Shown here in pieces: positions 1-9,047 of a stretch of 64,000 nt of DNA. The notes under the pieces are model-generated. The model saw nothing but the letters and a program-made list of their open reading frames with translations. It did not search any database and had not been told where the DNA came from. Source of the DNA: Hymenobacter sp. 15J16-1T3B (GTDB lineage: Bacteria; Bacteroidota; Bacteroidia; Cytophagales; Hymenobacteraceae); assembly GCF_020711235.1 (NCBI RefSeq), contig NZ_JAJFAV010000007.1, positions 186,001 to 250,000 of the forward strand, written 5' to 3'. Made by a program: the position numbers and the translations under genes. Position 1 is the first letter of the stretch. Each line of letters opens with the position of its first letter.

Positions 1-455
1 CCTACGAAGCCTCGCCCTATGCGGAATACGTCAACGGCGAGAAATACCCCAACGGCTACTTCGACGAATTGGACCCACTCGCCACGACTTACCATTGGAT
101 TGTGGAAGACGGCACCGAAATCATCGGGTCGGTCCGCGCGGCCGTCATCGAGGACCGGAGCTTGCTGCCCGAGGACATTTCCCAGCTGGACGTGCCCCCA
201 ACTGGCACGTTCGCGTACTGCGGCCGCACGGCAGTCCACCCCGATTACCGGACTGGCCGGGTCATGCTGCAACTCGATCATGCGGTCAAAGACTTTATTC
301 TCCAAACGCCCTCGGTTGCATTTGCGCTGTGCTTTATCATCCCCGAGCGGACCAACGCGGTTAAAAGGTTGGGGTTCCACCCGGTGGGCTCCGTCGAATA
401 CGATTGGGGCAACGGCGCCGCAGATCAGCTCGAAGCGTTTGCCCTGATCAAGTAG
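1..455 (+). CDS. GNAT-family N-acetyltransferase, 5' truncated by the window
   Basis: The frame is open from the third base of the window, so the true start lies outside it. The visible ~150 residues have the layout of a GCN5-related acetyltransferase: a strand with IIGSVRAAVI, the segment CGRTAVHPDYRTGRVMLQL where the acetyl-CoA pyrophosphate-binding region is expected, and a late strand ending KRLGFHPVGS. GNAT enzymes move an acetyl group from acetyl-CoA to an amine. The substrate cannot be told from this fragment. A TTG codon at 69 could serve as an internal start, but upstream codons continue the same protein-like sequence (PYAEYVNGEKYPNGYFDEL), so a longer protein is favoured. The next gene converges from the other strand. 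Confidence 0.6.
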   Translation, partial: YEASPYAEYVNGEKYPNGYFDELDPLATTYHWIVEDGTEIIGSVRAAVIEDRSLLPEDISQLDVPPTGTFAYCGRTAVHPDYRTGRVMLQLDHAVKDFILQTPSVAFALCFIIPERTNAVKRLGFHPVGSVEYDWGNGAADQLEAFALIK

Positions 456-539
456 TTGCCGCTCGCACGAACCCGGCGGTAGCCGGGGCACCGGCGGCGC
501 GGCCGCTGGGGTTTATTCACTGGCTGGCGAAGTTCTGGT

Positions 540-1478
540 TCAGCCCGCGCTGCCCTCCTTCTTGCCCGGCCATACCTTCTTCACCAGTCCCACGATTTTC
601 TCGACCACAAACCCCACCATCAGCCCAAACACGCCGCAGGCCAGGGCCTTGGCCAGCCAGGCTACGGCCGGCACGTCGGCCAGGGCAAGTTCCAGCTCGT
701 GCAGCCAGTGGGCGGTGACGGGAATGCCGTGGGCAATGATTTCGGCCCCCACCCAGAGCATGGCGGCCGTCCCGACGTAGCTCAGAATCCGCAGGAAATG
801 CGGCATGAACCGCACGATGCCGCGGCCGAGGTGTTGGGTGGCGGCGCCGTGCTTGTCCTGGGCTAGGTGCAGGCCGATATCATCCATTTTCACAATCAGC
901 CCCACGAAACCATACACGCCCACGGTGATGACCACCGCCACCGCCAGCATGACCAGGATTTGGTTTACTATCGGCTGATCGGTGACTTGGCTGTAGGCAA
1001 TGGCCATGATTTCGGCCGACAGGATGATGTCCGTGCGCACCGCCCCGGCCACCCGCTGCTGCTCCAGCTCCTCCGGTGTAATGGTCGGCAGCGCCTCGTC
1101 TTCGGCTGCGGCCTCGGGGTGCTGGCCGAACAGTGAATGTACTTTCTCGTAGCCCTCGAAGCACAAATACGCGCCGCCCAGCATCAGAATGGGCGTGATG
1201 GCCCAGGGCGCAAAATACCCGAGCAGCAGCGCCGCCGGGCTCAGAATCAGCAGCTTGTTGACGAGGGACTTTTTGGCAATCTGGAAGATGATGGCCAGCT
1301 CCCGGCTGGGGTCCAGGCCCACCACGTATTTGGGCGTCACGGCCGTGTCGTCGATGACTATGCCGGACACCTTGCCGGTGGTTTTGGCCACCTGCGCGGG
1401 CACGTCGTCGAGGCTGGCGGCACTGGCTTTCACCAGCGCCGAAATATCATCTAACAGGGCAAAAAATCCGGAAGGCAT
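540..1478 (-). CDS. DUF808 (YedI-type) inner-membrane protein
   Basis: The 312-residue protein begins MPSGFFALLDDISALVK, the characteristic N-terminus of the DUF808/YedI family, and continues with DDTAVTPKYVVGL and the segment GGAYLCFEGYEKVHSLF, also typical. Several hydrophobic segments (around residues 85-115, 155-195, 235-300) indicate a polytopic inner-membrane protein. The C-terminus is basic (KKVWPGKKEG). The family has no established biochemical function. The frame is open for 57 more codons upstream, but that stretch is low in protein character and the family start is clear. A TACCTTTG element on the minus strand at 1607-1614 could be the promoter, which would leave a long leader; this is uncertain. 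It stands alone, convergent with the acetyltransferase. Confidence 0.85.
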   Translation of the reverse strand: MPSGFFALLDDISALVKASAASLDDVPAQVAKTTGKVSGIVIDDTAVTPKYVVGLDPSRELAIIFQIAKKSLVNKLLILSPAALLLGYFAPWAITPILMLGGAYLCFEGYEKVHSLFGQHPEAAAEDEALPTITPEELEQQRVAGAVRTDIILSAEIMAIAYSQVTDQPIVNQILVMLAVAVVITVGVYGFVGLIVKMDDIGLHLAQDKHGAATQHLGRGIVRFMPHFLRILSYVGTAAMLWVGAEIIAHGIPVTAHWLHELELALADVPAVAWLAKALACGVFGLMVGFVVEKIVGLVKKVWPGKKEGSAG

Positions 1479-1704
1479 GCAGGCGGGTGGTGCTATGGAG
1501 GAACGTGGGTTTGTCAGGACGTACGCAGCGGCTGATTTCGCGGTCCGAAATTGGCCGCTCGAAGTTGTGCTTCGACGGCCTCGGTCGGCGCAACGCCCGA
1601 AGCGGGCAAAGGTATTCGGCTTGTGGCTGCGGCGTGCCGGCAGCAGCACCGGCCCGGGGCAAGAGGGCCTGCATTACGTCTTCGCTCCCGCCGGCCCCGG
1701 TGGC

Positions 1705-1829
1705 TAGTCCCTGCTGGCTCTGGTTAGCCGTGATGACGACGGTGTTGAACACGTCGCCGACGGTGCCACCGCGGCTCAGGTCATGTACGGGCTTGTTCAG
1801 GCCCGGCAATACCGGGTCCGTTGTATGGC
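1705..1829 (-). pseudogene. Decayed second copy of the 3' end of pta
   Basis: Read on the minus strand, this stretch encodes a diverged copy of the last ~36 codons of the phosphate acetyltransferase that lies 1.7 kb away (GLNKPVHDLSRGGTVGDVF here, GLNKPVNDLSRGCTVDDVF in the intact gene). I aligned 1711-1820 with 3376-3485 without gaps and counted about 90 of 110 identical bases. Family-typical residues are lost (N to H, C to G, D to G, I to N), and the stop codon is displaced by a one-base shift so the frame runs on. No N-terminal part is present, so it cannot be functional. The two copies have the same orientation and bracket the AT-rich serine hydrolase gene, which suggests insertion or partial duplication at the end of pta. 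Confidence 0.8.
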
Positions 1830-1920
1830 ATTGCCAGATTACCGAGCTTCGCCGCTGATTGCCAATAACGGCAATTCGGATGTTGGTATAAACTTGCTCT
1901 AAAACAGCAGCTTGATTTTT

Positions 1921-3261
1921 ATGAGAAGACAACTACAAACAATCGTCTTATGCTTATCAACCATTATTTCAGCAAGGGCACAAAGTGGCTACGGCAAAAT
2001 TGACACCCTGCTAAACGCATACGCTTCGGTCCATAAATTCAATGGAACAGCCTTGGTTACCCAAGACCACAAAACAGTGTATGAAAAAAGCTTTGGCTAT
2101 CAAGATGCGGTTACCAAGAAGCTAAATACCAGCAACAGCATATATCCCGTCGGTTCATTAACTAAACCGTTTACTGCTCTGGTGATTTTAAAGCTTGTCG
2201 AAGAAAACAAGTTATCGTTAACTGACCCCGTTAGCAAATTCATACCCGATTACCCGCGAGGCAGCCAAATACAGCTAAAACATTTGCTTACGCATACAGC
2301 TGGTATTTACGAACCGCTCAGAAACCCAAAGTACCTAGAGCAAGTAGTGGCTGACCATGCGTTCAAGCCCGCGGAAGTCATGGGCTTTTTCAAAAACGAG
2401 CCGCTTGATTTTGAGCCCGGCAGTAAGTTTAGCTACTCCAATTCCGGCTACGACTTACTGGGTGTCATTATTGAAAAAGTAACGCGGCTGCCATATTCCG
2501 CGGCCGTTAGCAAGTATATTTTTGGTCCCCTGCAGATGAAGAAGAGCGGCTTCAACTTTCAGAAGCTGCAGGACGACAACAAAGTCACCAATTACGCTTA
2601 TTTATCACCCACAAGGCAAGCCGAGGTAAAAATTTGGAATTCAAACCTGACATATTCATCCGGTGCTTTGTACAGCACTGCGGGAGACCTTCTTAAGTTC
2701 TACGAGGGCCTGAGTAGCTTTAAAATTGTATCAGAGCAAACGTTAGAACAAGCGACCAATCCTCTTCTAGGACATTATGGGTACGGCTGGTTTCTCGACG
2801 TGATACACGGCGACCGAGTTATTGATCATGGCGGCAATATCCCAGGCGCTACCAGCTACTTTCTGTTCTCACCCGAGCACCAAACCTGCATTATCCTTCT
2901 AAACAATATAACCTCGACGACTTTAGAAAAAACAGGCAAATCTATGTACGCCGCGTTACGAAATAAACCATACAGTATCCCTAAGCCCCAACAGGAAATT
3001 AAACTAGGAGAAAAGGCGCTACTCCGATACACTGGCTTCTTCGAAGTATCAGCTAATTACAAATTAGAAATATCACAAGAAGCCGATAAACTCTTTATGA
3101 GAATAAACAACGGAGACAAGGTGAAGCTGTTGGCAGAAAGCGAAAACCGTTTCTTTATCAACGACGAGGACATGGCCTTGGAATTTATTTCTAAAGACGA
3201 TAAAATCGTCCAACTAAAAATAAAACAGGGATTGGCGACAAAAATAGCCGACAAGATATAA
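1921..3261 (+). CDS. Exported serine hydrolase of the beta-lactamase (class C/PBP4*-like) family
   Basis: The protein has a signal peptide (MRRQLQTIVLCLSTIISARAQ) and the beta-lactamase fold motifs: S-x-x-K as VGSLTKPF near residue 75, a tyrosine motif YSNSGYDLLG near residue 175, and the third motif as HGGNIPGA. A C-terminal segment of ~110 residues resembles the lipocalin-like tail often attached to these hydrolases. Members are D-amino-acid peptidases, esterases or beta-lactam-interacting proteins; the substrate is not predictable. The ATG at 1921 is chosen because the signal peptide starts there; an in-frame TTG nine bases upstream is less likely. Base composition is visibly AT-richer than any neighbour, and the gene lies between two copies of the pta 3' end, suggesting horizontal acquisition. 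The function call is firm; the acquisition is inferred. Confidence 0.9.
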   Translation: MRRQLQTIVLCLSTIISARAQSGYGKIDTLLNAYASVHKFNGTALVTQDHKTVYEKSFGYQDAVTKKLNTSNSIYPVGSLTKPFTALVILKLVEENKLSLTDPVSKFIPDYPRGSQIQLKHLLTHTAGIYEPLRNPKYLEQVVADHAFKPAEVMGFFKNEPLDFEPGSKFSYSNSGYDLLGVIIEKVTRLPYSAAVSKYIFGPLQMKKSGFNFQKLQDDNKVTNYAYLSPTRQAEVKIWNSNLTYSSGALYSTAGDLLKFYEGLSSFKIVSEQTLEQATNPLLGHYGYGWFLDVIHGDRVIDHGGNIPGATSYFLFSPEHQTCIILLNNITSTTLEKTGKSMYAALRNKPYSIPKPQQEIKLGEKALLRYTGFFEVSANYKLEISQEADKLFMRINNGDKVKLLAESENRFFINDEDMALEFISKDDKIVQLKIKQGLATKIADKI

Positions 3262-3369
3262 CAGCACCGCACAAAAATTACCCACGCAAATTCAAGGGGC
3301 ATCGATGTTTCAGCCAGAGTTGAAACCTCGACGCCCCTTAGCTACGGCCGTCCGTGTACTGCTCCGCTC

Positions 3370-5463
3370 CTACCCTTGCTGGCTCTGGATGGCTGTGATG
3401 ACAACCGTGTTAAACACGTCGTCGACGGTGCAGCCGCGGCTCAGGTCGTTTACCGGCTTATTCAGGCCCTGCAGCACCGGGCCGATGGCCAGGGCGCCGG
3501 TTTCGCGCTGCACGGCCTTGTAGGTGTTGTTGCCGGTGTTCAGGTCGGGGAAGATGAGCACACTGGCTTGGCCCGCCACGGCCGAGCCGGGCAGCTTCTG
3601 CTGGCCCACCAACGGGTCCACGGCGGCGTCGTACTGAATGGGGCCTTCCACCGGCAAGTCGGGACGCAGCTGGCGCACCAGCTCGGTGGCGCGGCGCACC
3701 TTGTCGACTTCGGCGCCCTCGCCGGAGGTGCCCGAGGAGTACGAAAGCATGGCCACCCGCGGCGCCACGCCGAAGCGCTGTGCGCTTTCGGCCGAGGAAA
3801 TGGCAATTTCGGCCAGCTGCTCGGCCGTGGGGTTGGGGTTCACGGCGCAGTCGCCGAACACGGCCACGCGGTCGGGCAGGCACATGAAAAACACCGACGA
3901 CACGAGCGAGATGCCCGGCTTGGTTTTGATGAACTGCAGGGCCGGCCGGATGGTGTGCTGGGTGGTGTGCACCGCCCCCGACACCATGCCGTCGGCGTGG
4001 CCCTTGTACACCATCATCGAGCCGAAGTACGACACGTCGCGCAGCAGGTCGCGGGCCATGTCCTCGTTCACGCCCTTAGCCTTGCGCAGCTCGTAGAAGG
4101 TCTGCACGTAGTCCTCGTAGTACTCGGAGTGCACCGGGTCGATGACGCGCAAATGGCCCAGCGGCAGGTTCAGCCCCAGGCGCTTGGCCGAGGCGGCTAT
4201 TTCGGCGGGGTTGCCGAGGATGGTCAAATCCACCACGTCCTGCTGCAAGAGCAGCGCGGCGGCCTTCAGAATCCGGTCGTCGTTGCCCTCGGGCAGCACG
4301 ATGTGGCGGCGCTGCTGCCGGGCCCACTGCAGCAGCCGGTACTGAAACATGTGCGGGGTAATGCCCTCCGACTGGTACGCGGCCAGCTGCCGGTCCAGGG
4401 CGGGCACGTCTACGTAGCGTTCAAACGTCTGGATGGCCAGCTGCACCTTTTTGGGGTTGTCGGCGGAAATACGCGACTTCACCGCCGCCAGCCGGGCGCT
4501 GGTTTCGAAGGTACCCGTCTCGACGGCCAGAATGGGCATCACGCCCTGCAGGCCGCGCAGCAGGCGCAGAATGGGCTCCTCGGGCTGCCAGCCGGCCGTC
4601 AGCACCACGCCCGCCACCTTGGGGTAGCTGGCCGACATATTGGCCTGCACCGCGCAGATGACGATGTCGCCCCGGTCGCCGGGCGTGACGATGACCACGT
4701 TGGGCTTGAGGTAGTTCAGGAAGTTGGGCACGTTCATGGCCCCCGTGACGAAGTTGTCGACCTGGCTGCTGAGCAGCTCTTCACCGAAGAGCAGCTTGCC
4801 GCCCACCGCCTCGTGGATTTCGCGCATGGTAGGGTTGAGCAGGGCTTTGTCCTCGGGAATCACCGACAAGCCGGTTTCGGCCGGCAGCTGCGCGCGCAGC
4901 AGTTGCTGCACGTCGGCTACCTGCTCGGGGCCTACCTTGTTGGCCACCACCGTGAGCACCGGCACCTCGCGGGCTTCGAAGCCGCGCAGGGCCGTGAGCG
5001 TGCTGCTGATGATCTGGGCGGTGGTTTTGCCCTCTCCCGACACCACCAGCAGCACCGGTACGCCCAGGTTTTTGGCAATGGTCACGTTCAGGTCGAACTC
5101 GAAGGCTGTGCCCTGCCCCACAAAGTCGGTGCCTTCCACCACGATGAAGTCGTGCTCGTCCTCCAGTTGTTTGTAGCGACGAATGATGGTGTCAATCATT
5201 TCGCCCTGCCGCTCACTTTCCATCAGTTGCAGCACCTGCGCGCCGGTGTAGGCGAAGGTGTCCTCGTAGGCCGTCGGCAGCTGAAAATAGCGCAGCACCG
5301 TGTCGATGTGCGCGTCGCGCTTGTCGGCCGTGGCCGCGTTGACCACGGGCTTGAAGTAGCCGACTTTCTGGGCTTTGCTGAGCAGCATGTTCACCAGGCC
5401 CAGGGTGACGAGGGATTTGCCGCTGTAGGGCTCGGCGGAGGCTATGAAAACGGTTTTGGTCAT
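3370..5463 (-). CDS. pta: Phosphate acetyltransferase
   Basis: This 697-residue protein has the long Pta architecture. Residues 1-210 form a BioD/CobQ-like P-loop domain beginning MTKTVFIASAEPYSGKSLVT. A DRTGG-type domain follows, around residues 215-330, with VVIVTPGDRGDI. From about 370 to the end is the catalytic PTA domain, with RHIVLPEGNDDRIL, SGAVHTTQHTIRPALQ, VFGDCAVNPNPT and the closing GLNKPVNDLSRGCTV motif. It interconverts acetyl-CoA plus phosphate and acetyl phosphate plus CoA in the cytoplasm; its usual partner acetate kinase (ackA) is not adjacent. The length is close to that of E. coli Pta (about 714). The 3' end has a decayed duplicate downstream. No clear promoter was seen in the ~150 bases upstream. 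Confidence 0.96.
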   Translation of the reverse strand: MTKTVFIASAEPYSGKSLVTLGLVNMLLSKAQKVGYFKPVVNAATADKRDAHIDTVLRYFQLPTAYEDTFAYTGAQVLQLMESERQGEMIDTIIRRYKQLEDEHDFIVVEGTDFVGQGTAFEFDLNVTIAKNLGVPVLLVVSGEGKTTAQIISSTLTALRGFEAREVPVLTVVANKVGPEQVADVQQLLRAQLPAETGLSVIPEDKALLNPTMREIHEAVGGKLLFGEELLSSQVDNFVTGAMNVPNFLNYLKPNVVIVTPGDRGDIVICAVQANMSASYPKVAGVVLTAGWQPEEPILRLLRGLQGVMPILAVETGTFETSARLAAVKSRISADNPKKVQLAIQTFERYVDVPALDRQLAAYQSEGITPHMFQYRLLQWARQQRRHIVLPEGNDDRILKAAALLLQQDVVDLTILGNPAEIAASAKRLGLNLPLGHLRVIDPVHSEYYEDYVQTFYELRKAKGVNEDMARDLLRDVSYFGSMMVYKGHADGMVSGAVHTTQHTIRPALQFIKTKPGISLVSSVFFMCLPDRVAVFGDCAVNPNPTAEQLAEIAISSAESAQRFGVAPRVAMLSYSSGTSGEGAEVDKVRRATELVRQLRPDLPVEGPIQYDAAVDPLVGQQKLPGSAVAGQASVLIFPDLNTGNNTYKAVQRETGALAIGPVLQGLNKPVNDLSRGCTVDDVFNTVVITAIQSQQG

Positions 5464-5613
5464 GCCGGAGGGTGCGTTCGGGTGGACAGCAACAGAACCG
5501 CGGAAGGCGGGTTTTGGCTGTACCTACGCAAGAATTCGTTTGCTTGCTATCCTTGAGCAGGCGAAGCCCGCGCTTTCGCGCCGCAAACATCCGGGCTGGC
5601 CCGCCGCCGTAGC

Positions 5614-5961
5614 ATGACAAACGTCACCCTGCTAGCCGAAGTCGTCTTCTACGCCACCAACGCGGATTGGCCGAAGTTTCCCATGAGCGGCCCACGCCGC
5701 ATGTCGCTGTGGGGGCGCGAGGCGCCGGGCTCCACCCCTTCGGAGTTTCAGTTAACCGAGCGCCTGCACGCAGATACCCCGACGGTGGTGCGCATTGCCA
5801 CCATCATTCCCGAGGTGCTCGAGCCCTACCTGCAGGTCGGCAGCACGATTCTATTCGGCACCTACCCGCATGCCGTTGGCCAAGGCTGCATCCTCCGCAC
5901 CGAGCCTTACGAACACAAAACCGTGTGGGTGACGCCCAAAACGCTGAACGGCCCCATCTGA
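5614..5961 (+). CDS. Small protein resembling EF-Tu domain III
   Basis: A 115-residue soluble protein with no signal peptide. It alternates short beta strands, and its order of features (LLAEVVFYATNAD, then MSGPRRMSLW, then LEPYLQVGSTILFG and a closing GQGCILR) resembles the third beta-barrel domain of EF-Tu, as in stand-alone proteins of Bacteroidota annotated as EF-Tu C-terminal-like. No GTPase domain is present, so it is not a translation factor. The resemblance is my pattern recognition, not a search result. It is divergent from pta and convergent with the pectinesterase gene. The start is the first ATG; a weak promoter-like TATCCTTG lies at 5548-5555. Confidence 0.55.
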   Translation: MTNVTLLAEVVFYATNADWPKFPMSGPRRMSLWGREAPGSTPSEFQLTERLHADTPTVVRIATIIPEVLEPYLQVGSTILFGTYPHAVGQGCILRTEPYEHKTVWVTPKTLNGPI

Positions 5962-6047
5962 GTAGATGGAGCCGTCCGGCCACCAAGGCCAGTCCTCAGC
6001 GGACCGGGTGTTGCTTTGGGCACCGGCCTCCCAGCCTGACGTACACG

Positions 6048-8618
6048 CTAAAGCTTGCTGACGGGTACGGTGAAGCGCTGGGAGCCGCTGGTGTAGTGCA
6101 CGACGTAGTGCCCGCTGCCCAGGCCGCGCAGGCTCACCTGGGTTTCGCGGGTGCCGGGGGCGCACGGCAGCCGGCGTACGCACTGCCCGAGCACGGTGTA
6201 CACGGCCAGCTGCGCGTCGGCCGGCGCGGCCGGGTGCGTGAGGGTTAATTGCTCAGTGGCGGGGGTGGGGTACGCCTGCACGGCGCTGCTGCGGGCCGGG
6301 CGGGTGCCGTTGACGATGCTGGCTTCGCCCTTCACGACCACGTTGCGCAAGGTGGCAAAGCGGGTGGTGACGGTGGTGGAGCCGCAGCTGTAGTAGAGGC
6401 GGAAGGTCAGCGCTTGGCCGGGCTGCAGCGTGACGCCCGCGGCGCCGGCGAACGAGAGGCGGTAGGTGCTTTGGGCGCCCAGCAGAATGGGCGTGGCAAA
6501 GGCGCCGTTGGCCGTGCTCAGCAGCGGGCCGCCGGGGCCGCTGCCGCCGGTTACGTCGGCCGAGTCGGCGGCAAAGCCCGATTTCGACCACGCCACGGCC
6601 AGCTTGGTGCCGGTGGTGGAACTGGTCACGTACGAGGTCAGCAGCAGCGAATCGAGGCGCAGCGGGCTGCCGGGCGTGCCCCGCACGGTGAACTGCTCGT
6701 AGTACGTGCGGTTCAGGTTCGAGCCGTTGCCGCCCACGGCCGGCGTCCAGCCGCCTTCGGCCGAGGGCGCAAAGGCCTGCCCGTAGCGGGCCGAGTACGG
6801 CGGAATAACGGCCGTGGCCGAGCCGGTGGAAACCGCCAGCTTGCGGAAAGTGGGCGCGCTGGCCAGCATCTGGGCCGCGCGCACGGCCGCGCTGTCCTGG
6901 TTGTTGCGCGTCAGGGGCCACCACTGCAGCGGGATAGACTGCGGCAGCGGGCTGCTTTGCACCGTGCCGCTCAGCGGCAGCGTCACGGGCGCGGCGCCCG
7001 GGCTGGTCAGCGTCAGGTTGCCCGCGTAGGCGCCGGCCGCGGCCGCATTCAGCCGCAGCGCCAGCGGGGTGCTGGCCACCGCCCCGGCCGTCGGGGCCAG
7101 GGTCAGCGGCGCGGCGTTGCCAAACCAGGTAGTGCCGCCGTTGGCGGAAACCTGATAGCCCGCCGGCGGCGTCACGACCAAGCCCGCCGTCAGGTTCTCG
7201 CCCGTTACCAACAGAGTTTGTGCCGCCGAGGGCAGCCCCACGCCCTGCAAAAAGGCCTGCAGCGTGCCGCTGGTGGTAATGGTGGGCGTGCTCGAAATCT
7301 GCAGCGTGTCGGTGAGGTGCGCAGCCAGGCCGGTTTTCGTGGCCTGCACGTAGTAGAAGTACGAGGTGCCGGCCGCCGGCACGGCGTCGGTCGTGCCGAA
7401 ATTCACGTCGGTAGCCACGGCGCCGGTAGTTGTATACACCGGGGCGTAGGGGCCGCGGCGGCTGGTGCTGCGCAGCAGCTGGTACTGCACGCCGCCGATG
7501 GGCCAGCTCAGGTTCCAGGTCAGCGCGGAGGGCGTGGTGCCCGTGCCCTTCACCGCCCGGAAGTTGGCCACGGCAATGGGCGCGGGCGCGCTGCCGCAGA
7601 AGCCCGGCAGGGCGCAGGGGTTCCAGCTACCGAGCACGGCGGCGCGGGTGTACTGCGCGGTGTCGGCGTCGGTGAGCTGTTGCGACCAAGCAATGCGCTG
7701 GCTCACGTCGACCAGGTTGCCGCTGAAGTCGCGGCTTTTGTACTCGGCGTAGGTGATGACGCTGGGCACGGTGCCCGCGTCCCAGAGCTGCCAGCCCACC
7801 GGCCGGATGGTCGAGCCCATCGTCGCATTCAGCCACACCACTTTCGTGTGCGAGCGGTCGGTGGCGGTCGAGCCGGCGTCGTTTTGCCAGGGGCGGCCCA
7901 GGGTGTAGGTGGTCACGCCGCGGTTGTTAAGAATGGTGCAGTTGCGGAACACGAAGCCATAGGGCTGGCCGGGCTGGGTGTTGGCCGCCGTGATGTAGCC
8001 CAGGCTGCCGCCGTTCTGCCGCGTCTTGGGGTAGATCATGCAGGTTTCGAACACGCCCCGGGCGCTGCCAAAGATGAAGTCAACCACCCCGTCGATGTAG
8101 CAGTCCTTGAAGTAGTTGCGGTTGCCGACACCCGAGTTCAGCTGCATCGTATCCTGCCCGCCCAGAAAGCGGCAGTTCTTGAAGGCTATTCGGTCACCGG
8201 TGGTGTACATGGCCAGGGCCTGCGGCGACTCGCCAAAGGAGTTTTCGAAGCTGATGTTCAGGGCCGAAAAGTCCGAGGCGTTGACGATGACCGTGGACGA
8301 GTTGCCCGGAAACGTGGGCGTGTTGGCGTCGTTCCAGGTAATGAACGTGTTGGCCACGCTCTCCCCGACCAGCTGCAAAAACGGCTTGGAGGCCGGCACG
8401 GTCAGCTTCTCGCGGTACTTGCCGTTCTTGATGAAGATAACCCAGGGCGTGGTGCGGCCCGCGGGCGCGGCGTTGACGGCCGCCTGCACCGTGGCGTAGG
8501 TGCCGCTGCCGTCTTTGGCCACCACGGCGTCGTAGGTTTGGGCGTAGGCGCTCAGGCTTAGCAGCAGCAACAATAGGCTCAGCCAGCTGCGCCGGCGACG
8601 GGTAGAGGTTGGGGTCAT
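6048..8618 (-). CDS. Secreted pectinesterase with T9SS sorting domain
   Basis: The 856-residue protein starts with a basic n-region and hydrophobic signal sequence ending at about AYAQ. Residues ~20-330 are a carbohydrate-esterase family 8 pectin methylesterase with its motifs in order: NGKYREKL (GxYxE), SPQALAM (QAL), GGQDTM (QDT), VDFIFGS (catalytic Asp) and YTLGRPW. A fibronectin-like region and Ala/Thr/Pro-rich segments follow. The last ~80 residues (VQAYPTPATEQLTLTHP to the end TVPVSKL) match a type A T9SS sorting signal, so the enzyme should be exported across the outer membrane and anchored or released. It removes methyl groups from homogalacturonan. No other pectin gene is nearby. Start: the second in-frame ATG is preferred because the signal peptide begins there. 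Confidence 0.93.
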   Translation of the reverse strand: MTPTSTRRRRSWLSLLLLLLSLSAYAQTYDAVVAKDGSGTYATVQAAVNAAPAGRTTPWVIFIKNGKYREKLTVPASKPFLQLVGESVANTFITWNDANTPTFPGNSSTVIVNASDFSALNISFENSFGESPQALAMYTTGDRIAFKNCRFLGGQDTMQLNSGVGNRNYFKDCYIDGVVDFIFGSARGVFETCMIYPKTRQNGGSLGYITAANTQPGQPYGFVFRNCTILNNRGVTTYTLGRPWQNDAGSTATDRSHTKVVWLNATMGSTIRPVGWQLWDAGTVPSVITYAEYKSRDFSGNLVDVSQRIAWSQQLTDADTAQYTRAAVLGSWNPCALPGFCGSAPAPIAVANFRAVKGTGTTPSALTWNLSWPIGGVQYQLLRSTSRRGPYAPVYTTTGAVATDVNFGTTDAVPAAGTSYFYYVQATKTGLAAHLTDTLQISSTPTITTSGTLQAFLQGVGLPSAAQTLLVTGENLTAGLVVTPPAGYQVSANGGTTWFGNAAPLTLAPTAGAVASTPLALRLNAAAAGAYAGNLTLTSPGAAPVTLPLSGTVQSSPLPQSIPLQWWPLTRNNQDSAAVRAAQMLASAPTFRKLAVSTGSATAVIPPYSARYGQAFAPSAEGGWTPAVGGNGSNLNRTYYEQFTVRGTPGSPLRLDSLLLTSYVTSSTTGTKLAVAWSKSGFAADSADVTGGSGPGGPLLSTANGAFATPILLGAQSTYRLSFAGAAGVTLQPGQALTFRLYYSCGSTTVTTRFATLRNVVVKGEASIVNGTRPARSSAVQAYPTPATEQLTLTHPAAPADAQLAVYTVLGQCVRRLPCAPGTRETQVSLRGLGSGHYVVHYTSGSQRFTVPVSKL

Positions 8619-8645
8619 AGGCAAAGGCGTTGAGGCGGCAGGCAC

Positions 8646-8984
8646 CGGGCCGTTCGGCCCTTGCTACTCCACCTATTCCGAAAGCGGCAAGCAGATTACG
8701 CCGGCTTCGGAATCGTTTTCAGTGCCCTAAGGTGGACGCCCGCCGCGGCCTCGCCAAGCATTTCCCGGGAATAACTACTGGCATCGTTCCCGGCAACGAT
8801 GGCGCCGCCAGCCCGTGAGCCGGCCTTGAAAAGCAGCCGCTTAGAAAATCTGCGGCTCTGCCGCACTTGCCGCGGCCCGCCCCGCCATAGCGACCTGTGC
8901 CCAAAGCTGGCGGCCCGCATCCAGGCGGACGTGTTGCCTTCTGCCCCACTGCGGCGGAACAGCCAGCGGGCCTGAGCTGACCAC
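8646..8984. other. Intergenic stretch with no supported gene
   Basis: About 340 bases between the pectinesterase start and the recR terminator. Short open frames on both strands have no protein-like character. It must contain the pectinesterase promoter, but I see no convincing TAnnTTTG element. No repeat family recognised elsewhere in the window is present. Confidence 0.5.
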
Positions 8985-9020
8985 GAAAAAAGCGCCGCCC
9001 TGAGCAGGACGGCGCTTTTC
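8985..9020 (-). terminator. Intrinsic terminator of recR
   Basis: On the minus strand a GC-rich stem (AAAAGCGCCGTCC pairing with GGGCGGCGCTTTT) with a short loop is followed by a T run. It begins 27 bases beyond the recR stop codon. Confidence 0.85.
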
Positions 9021-9047
9021 GCGAGGTTGATGGTTGCTTGGCGGGCG

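Noticed and set aside
1447-1932. A 161-codon minus-strand frame containing the pta-like segment
   Set aside because: It is open by chance around the decayed pta 3' copy; its start and end parts have no protein character and no catalytic region is present.
1705-3490. Complete integrative element around the serine hydrolase
   Set aside because: No integrase, transposase or terminal repeats other than the pta fragment; only the duplication itself is supported.
3376-5556. A 726-codon open frame on the plus strand opposite pta
   Set aside because: It mirrors the pta coding frame, as usual in GC-rich genes; its His/Gly/Val-rich translation has no protein-like pattern while pta is certain.
6249-8561. 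A 770-codon open frame opposite the pectinesterase
   Set aside because: Antisense shadow of a clear gene; composition (Gly/Arg/Ala/His) is artefactual.
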